A stretch of 64,000 bases of DNA from Phascolomyces articulosus (lineage: Eukaryota; Mucoromycota; Mucoromycetes; Mucorales; Lichtheimiaceae): NCBI GenBank assembly GCA_025677815.1, contig JAIXMP010000017.1:930001-994000 (forward strand). The letters run 5' to 3'. Within the stretch, counting starts at the first letter, position 1, and every line of letters begins with the position of its first letter. Below are positions 59,314 through 64,000 of the stretch, in pieces. Below the pieces are notes generated by a model. That model was not told where the DNA came from. It ran no database searches and saw only the letters and a list, made by a program, of their open reading frames with translations. The translations under genes and the position numbers were made by a program.

Positions 59314-62300
59314 TTACGCTGGGGATGATTTTACTGATAATGGTGGTGAGGCTGATTGTATGGGCTGTAATGGTATTGGAGTATCACTTTCTTGATGACT
59401 TATTTTGATGGAGTGTGAAAATGTTTGTGCTATTGAATGGGCTACAGGTGTCGCGATGGATCCTGTTACAGGTGGTGTTGAAAGATCGGCAAATAAACCT
59501 TCCACAACAGCAGGTTCCAGTGGATGGGAATGTCTTGCATGGGCACGATCTAATACATCTAATGCTGCTGCTGCTGTCTGAGGATGGTGGACATTGAGAT
59601 CGTAATAATTAAAGTTGCCACTGAATATAAGATCAATTTCTTCAAGTGATTTCCCCTGTGCATTGAAAAAAAAAAAAAAAACTCGCGTGTTTATATATAT
59701 TAAATATAATTAAAAATATCATATTATATTTATCACTTGAATTTGTATCTTTTACATACCTTTGTTTCTGGAAAATAACGATAAACTACAAATGCAATAA
59801 CAGCACATAATACAGCGTAGGTAGCAAATGTTTTCCATCGAATGTTCACATACATAATTGGGGTTATTTGCGACACTCCATAATTGAACAACCAATTAGC
59901 AGCTGTTGTTAGACCAAGTGCTTGTGCACGAACATCTAATGTTGTTTGTTAGTATTACATTGGGTATCAACATTAGATAAGACATAGTTCTCTCCTCCCT
60001 CTATTTTTTATTTTGTAACTGCTCGTTACCTTGAGAATATAATTCTGTTGGAAAGATCCACCCTGCTGGTCCCCATGTCAACGCAAAACAAGCAATAAAT
60101 AAATACATAACAACAAGAAATGCGATGGATCCATTGGAATCTGAACTTCCCGGTATTGTTATAAAGTCAACATTTCGGGGTGTATTAGGGTTTGGATCCA
60201 TAGCATAAATCGCTCTAATATGGTCGGTAAGTCCAGTAACAGCTCCCACAATGGCCATAACGATTGTACATAAACAACAAAAAATACTTCCAATGACAAG
60301 TGTAGGTCGTCGACCCCAACGATCAATCTATATATAGTATCCACATATATTAATACTCAAGAATTGTTGAATTATTACACAAATGCAAAAAAATAAGGAC
60401 AATAGCAAACATACAATGAATATAGGTGGTATTGAAAAAACAAAATTAATAGTACCACTGATACCGTTGGCTTATATACATAATATATAGAAAGATGTTA
60501 CTAGACAAAATTCCGTCCCAATATTGCAAGAATAAAATATATGTATAATATTTTCATTCATAAAATACCATGACCTTTTTTTATTATTATTTACCTAACA
60601 AGGTGCTATGTCGACCACGTATTCCAAGGGCTTGAAAAATCTGTGGTGCATATAAGCTATGATAAATAGGGATTAGTGTAAGGATCCATTCGTATTTATA
60701 ACATATTAATTATATAAAAAGGAAAACAAATACGAACAATAACGAATTGGCGCCTGTCAATTGTTGAAATATCTGAACAGCCATTCCAAGTAAAAGTCGT
60801 TTACGATTATTTTCCCACCCTTTGCGAAATAAACGTCCATAATGCTTGGATCCATACGTTTCTTCAAAACGTATACTTTGTTTAATTTCAACATATTCCA
60901 TAAGCACATCTGGATGACACAAACTACCATCTCCTCGTATAAATGCCAATGACTTTAAAGCCTGATGATCCATATGTTTATGTACAAGGTATCGTGGACT
61001 AGTAGGATAGAATAGAATATAACATGATCATCCATAATACATTCGATTTATTATATAAAATTTTATTTCTTGTTCGAATTTACCTTCGTGGCATCATTAA
61101 TATACCAATCGCGTATATTAATGCAACAATAAGTGGTATGCCTAATGGCAATCTATAGGAACGCCATAGTATAGATCGATTTTTTATAAGATCGTTACGT
61201 ACACAAATCAAGTGATACGTATGAGATATGAAAATTTTACTTTACCTCCATGATAATGAGCTATCTATATCTATAAAACCATATCCAACCCAATAAGATG
61301 TACAAATTCCAAAAGCAATTGCAAGTTGTTGGACCGATACAAGTCGACCACGCATATCTTTGGGTGCGATCTCGGATTGATCTATATTTTTTATTAAGTT
61401 CAAGTATGTTTAACGTGATTATTTTTTTTTCTTGAGAACAACAACCTACACCCTATTATTCTTGTTCATCACTTCCTTTCTCTAAAAGAAGAAATGTATA
61501 TTTTTCCCATAGAATACTTACATAGAGGTATCACCATGGATAAAAGACTGTAAAGTAAATCATACCATCCATGATCCCACGCATAATATTAAAGTTTAAT
61601 TAATAGTATGATTTAATATTATATTTATTCTTCCAAATACATAGTTCTCCCTCTCCCTCCCCCCCAAAAAAACAACCGTTTTTTCCTTCAAAGAGAAGCA
61701 ACACAATACCCTATACTAATACCAGTGACGACTCGACCAGCATAAATCTTTGTAAGCTCATCAGCTCCAACTTGTAACAAACCACCCAATAAAAAAATGA
61801 CAGTTGCAAGGCACATTAAACCGCGCCTTCCCACATGATCTGCCAGGTAACCTGAACACAAGGAACCACCAAAAGCACCTGCCATCATTGTACTCTGCAA
61901 GTATTCGGAGATGTTCCGGGCATTCAGATCACTTTGAAAATACGGCATTGTAATTAGTCCCGTCAATATACCAAATTGATACCTACCAAACAAGTTGTTT
62001 TGTTGAGTCCTTTATTCCCTTTTTTTGATTACCAAAAACACAGCTCGTGGCATTTTCCCGCTTTTTCCTTACCCAAACTATTATCATAAAAAAGAATTGA
62101 AAGAATTTTTAACTGCATGAATTTATTTTTTATTTATCCCGCCAAAAAAAACAATTAATTATTCAACATACCAGAAAACCACCAATAGCAGCAAAACTAT
62201 ATATATGAATACATATCTTAGATACCAATAATTTTTTGTTGTTATGGAAACACGCGAATAATAACTATTCATTACTCAATCTTTTTTTTTTTTTACCTGC

Positions 62301-62804
62301 AAACAAAATATACTCGAAATATCATTGGTGTTCGAAATAAATGACGCAAAGCTTTTAAATTACCTCCATCCGGAGATCCCGATGGAGCCACCGTAAGAGC
62401 CAATGGCGCATCGGGAGCAACCAAACGAGGAATAGCAGTTCTTCGTTGACCAGTAGACAGGATTGCTTACAGACGAAATGAAAAATATATGAATGTATGC
62501 CTTTGACTCAATCTAAACTTTGAAAAAAAAAAAAGTAATGAGAAAAGGTATTTCAAAAAATAATACTTTTTTTCGTTCACAGAGAGAAAAGTGACGTGAA
62601 CCTATCTATGTTTGCTATTATTATTATAAAGCTAAATTCACCGATTTTAAAACAATGAAGAAGAAAAAAAAAGACTCTTATGAATGTTATTATTCGCTTT
62701 CCTTGAAAAAGATGTCTATGGGCAATAAAGTGGAGGAGGAGGAAATGCACATAGATACGAGAGGAAGTCGTAATCACTCCCTTTTCCTTTGACGCGGATT
62801 CCAT
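59314..62804 (-). CDS. MFS sugar transporter (SP family) with a 5-nt micro-exon
   Basis: Fourteen exons: 62759-62804, 62297-62465, 62172-62196, 62073-62077, 61710-61982, 61522-61547, 61246-61381, 61084-61152, 60738-60998, 60595-60656, 60415-60470, 60030-60327, 59760-59935, 59314-59655; 647 aa. Seen: a long hydrophilic N-terminus; span 1 GGFLFGYQFGILTG; DHVGRRG; GRVVTGISIG; PLYQSEIAP; RSPRYL; QQLTGANS; the mid-protein IDRWGRRP; the spans around GPAGWIFPTELYSQ; PETKGKSLEEID; and a His/Pro/Ser-rich tail. These are the hexose-transporter signatures of the SP family, so it is a predicted plasma-membrane monosaccharide uptake carrier. The 5-nt exon (TTTGG) supplies the FG of the first span. The exon-9 donor (gttcgt) and the first exon with its 293-nt intron are the least certain joins. 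Confidence 0.88.
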
Positions 62805-64000
62805 TGGTGCATATTTTTTTGCATGAATGCTGAAAGATGAGTGGAGAGGGAAAGTCTCAAATAATACATTTGAGTCATCATATGGTATGTTTTAATAAGT
62901 AAATTCCAAAAACTATCGTAAAAAAAATCATCATTTAGAATGCATATTTGATTAGATTAAAATTGTTTCTATCTCTTGGGATGTATTTTTTTACAGAATT
63001 ATCATCTATTTTTATGTGACAAACTTTAAAGTTTTTTTTTTTTTTTTTTTTTTTTTGGTATGCATTGGTTACGTTAGTAGTAAAAGAGCCCTGTTGATTT
63101 CAATCACTCACTCAATCAAAGCCCTCCCCCGCCCCCTTCAGCATCATTTTGTAATGAAATACATAAAACGTGATATGTAACAAATTGTTGTATTTAATAA
63201 AAGTAGTTGTAAGAATGGTGATATTACTGTATTTTTTTTTGGCTACATGGTTTATTTTATAATTTTGTTTTGAAAATCATCTTGAAGAAGAGGCTTTCTG
63301 TTGTGATGAATCATTTTCTAACATGACCTATCACATAGATGGTCAGACATGCATTCGTTCATAGCAGATGGTATAATATATATCATAACATTCATATTAT
63401 TCTTATATAAATATTACTACCATGGAAAGATTAATATTATCATCATGGATCAGCATGAAAAAAGAAAACAAATGATATTCTTTTAATCACTATTGCATTA
63501 TCCCATTAATTTACTTGTCTAAATTAAATCGATACGAAGATATCTATCTAAGGTTTTCTTACATAGAAAAATGATGCGTCCTCTCTTATCTCGGGAAAAA
63601 AAAACTTTTTTAAGATAAATTGACAGCAAGGGAATCATGTCATTGAATATCCTTTTTGTCAATAAACGCCTCTTCTTCTTCTTTTTTTTTAATGATGATG
63701 ATGATGATTCGGGTATCCTCATATTCCATATGATGTGATTTGTGTGTTCAAATGCACCTATCATTTAAAAGAACTAATAGGCGGGTAATACCTCCATATG
63801 TAAAAAAAGACATGGGTCACTTTCTGTCCAACCATCTAAAAATTCCTCTGCTCCGCAGTACGTAATAATGAAGATATATTAATACAGGTATAACATCATT
63901 AGATCTTGAATTTAGTTATGATACATAGTACGACCTTACAATACTTAATGGGTAAGAGGAAGATGGGGGTTTGATGTTTTTTTTATTCATTTTAATAGTA
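62805..64000. other. Intergenic, upstream of the sugar transporter
   Basis: Holds the sugar-transporter promoter. It has a T25 run (63032-63056), C-rich DNA around 63123-63139 and several trinucleotide runs. No reading frame has gene-like character. Confidence 0.6.

Overview
This 64-kb window is nuclear DNA of a filamentous early-diverging fungus, most likely Mucoromycota (Mucorales-like). Reasons seen in the sequence: strongly AT-rich, homopolymer-filled intergenic DNA; many short GT-AG introns (mostly about 55-120 nt); no operons; and a gene set with a GH3 beta-N-acetylglucosaminidase fused to GNAT domains, a ferroportin-like exporter and a family of TPR/F-box/LRR proteins. No rRNA, tRNA, CRISPR or bacterial signal was found. 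The species cannot be named from this window.

Layout. 1-12.5 kb: a gene-poor stretch with a bZIP transcription factor (minus) and a nine-exon MFS transporter of the anion:cation symporter type (minus). 12.5-18.1 kb: the GH3-GNAT enzyme (plus) and ELP4, an Elongator subunit (plus). 18.5-22.4 kb: an eight-exon gene (minus) for a three-span membrane protein, with an extracellular kelch propeller followed by a two-span module whose ends faintly resemble DEG/ENaC channels. 25.0-28.9 kb: a DHDPS/HOGA-type aldolase and NADPH-cytochrome P450 reductase (both plus). 29.3-35.3 kb, all minus: an oxidoreductase-like (OXLD) mitochondrial protein, a SOG2-like protein, frataxin and ferroportin; the last two are 291 bp apart and are both iron genes. 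35.8-48.0 kb: four paralogous TPR/F-box/LRR genes (+, -, -, +), each with one phase-1 intron at the same place. 50.6-55.3 kb: a non-LTR retrotransposon bounded by a perfect 15-bp target-site duplication, with intact ORF1 and endonuclease but with the reverse-transcriptase catalytic core deleted. 57-64 kb: a small orphan gene, a two-span membrane protein with some OCIA-like character, and a 14-exon sugar transporter (minus) with a 5-nt micro-exon.

The genes do not form one pathway. Local themes are iron handling (ferroportin plus frataxin), solute uptake (two MFS carriers), amino-sugar recovery (GH3-GNAT) and a locally amplified candidate ubiquitin-ligase adaptor family. Exon joins were worked out by hand from splice consensus and reading-frame continuity. 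Joins that are less certain are named in the entries.
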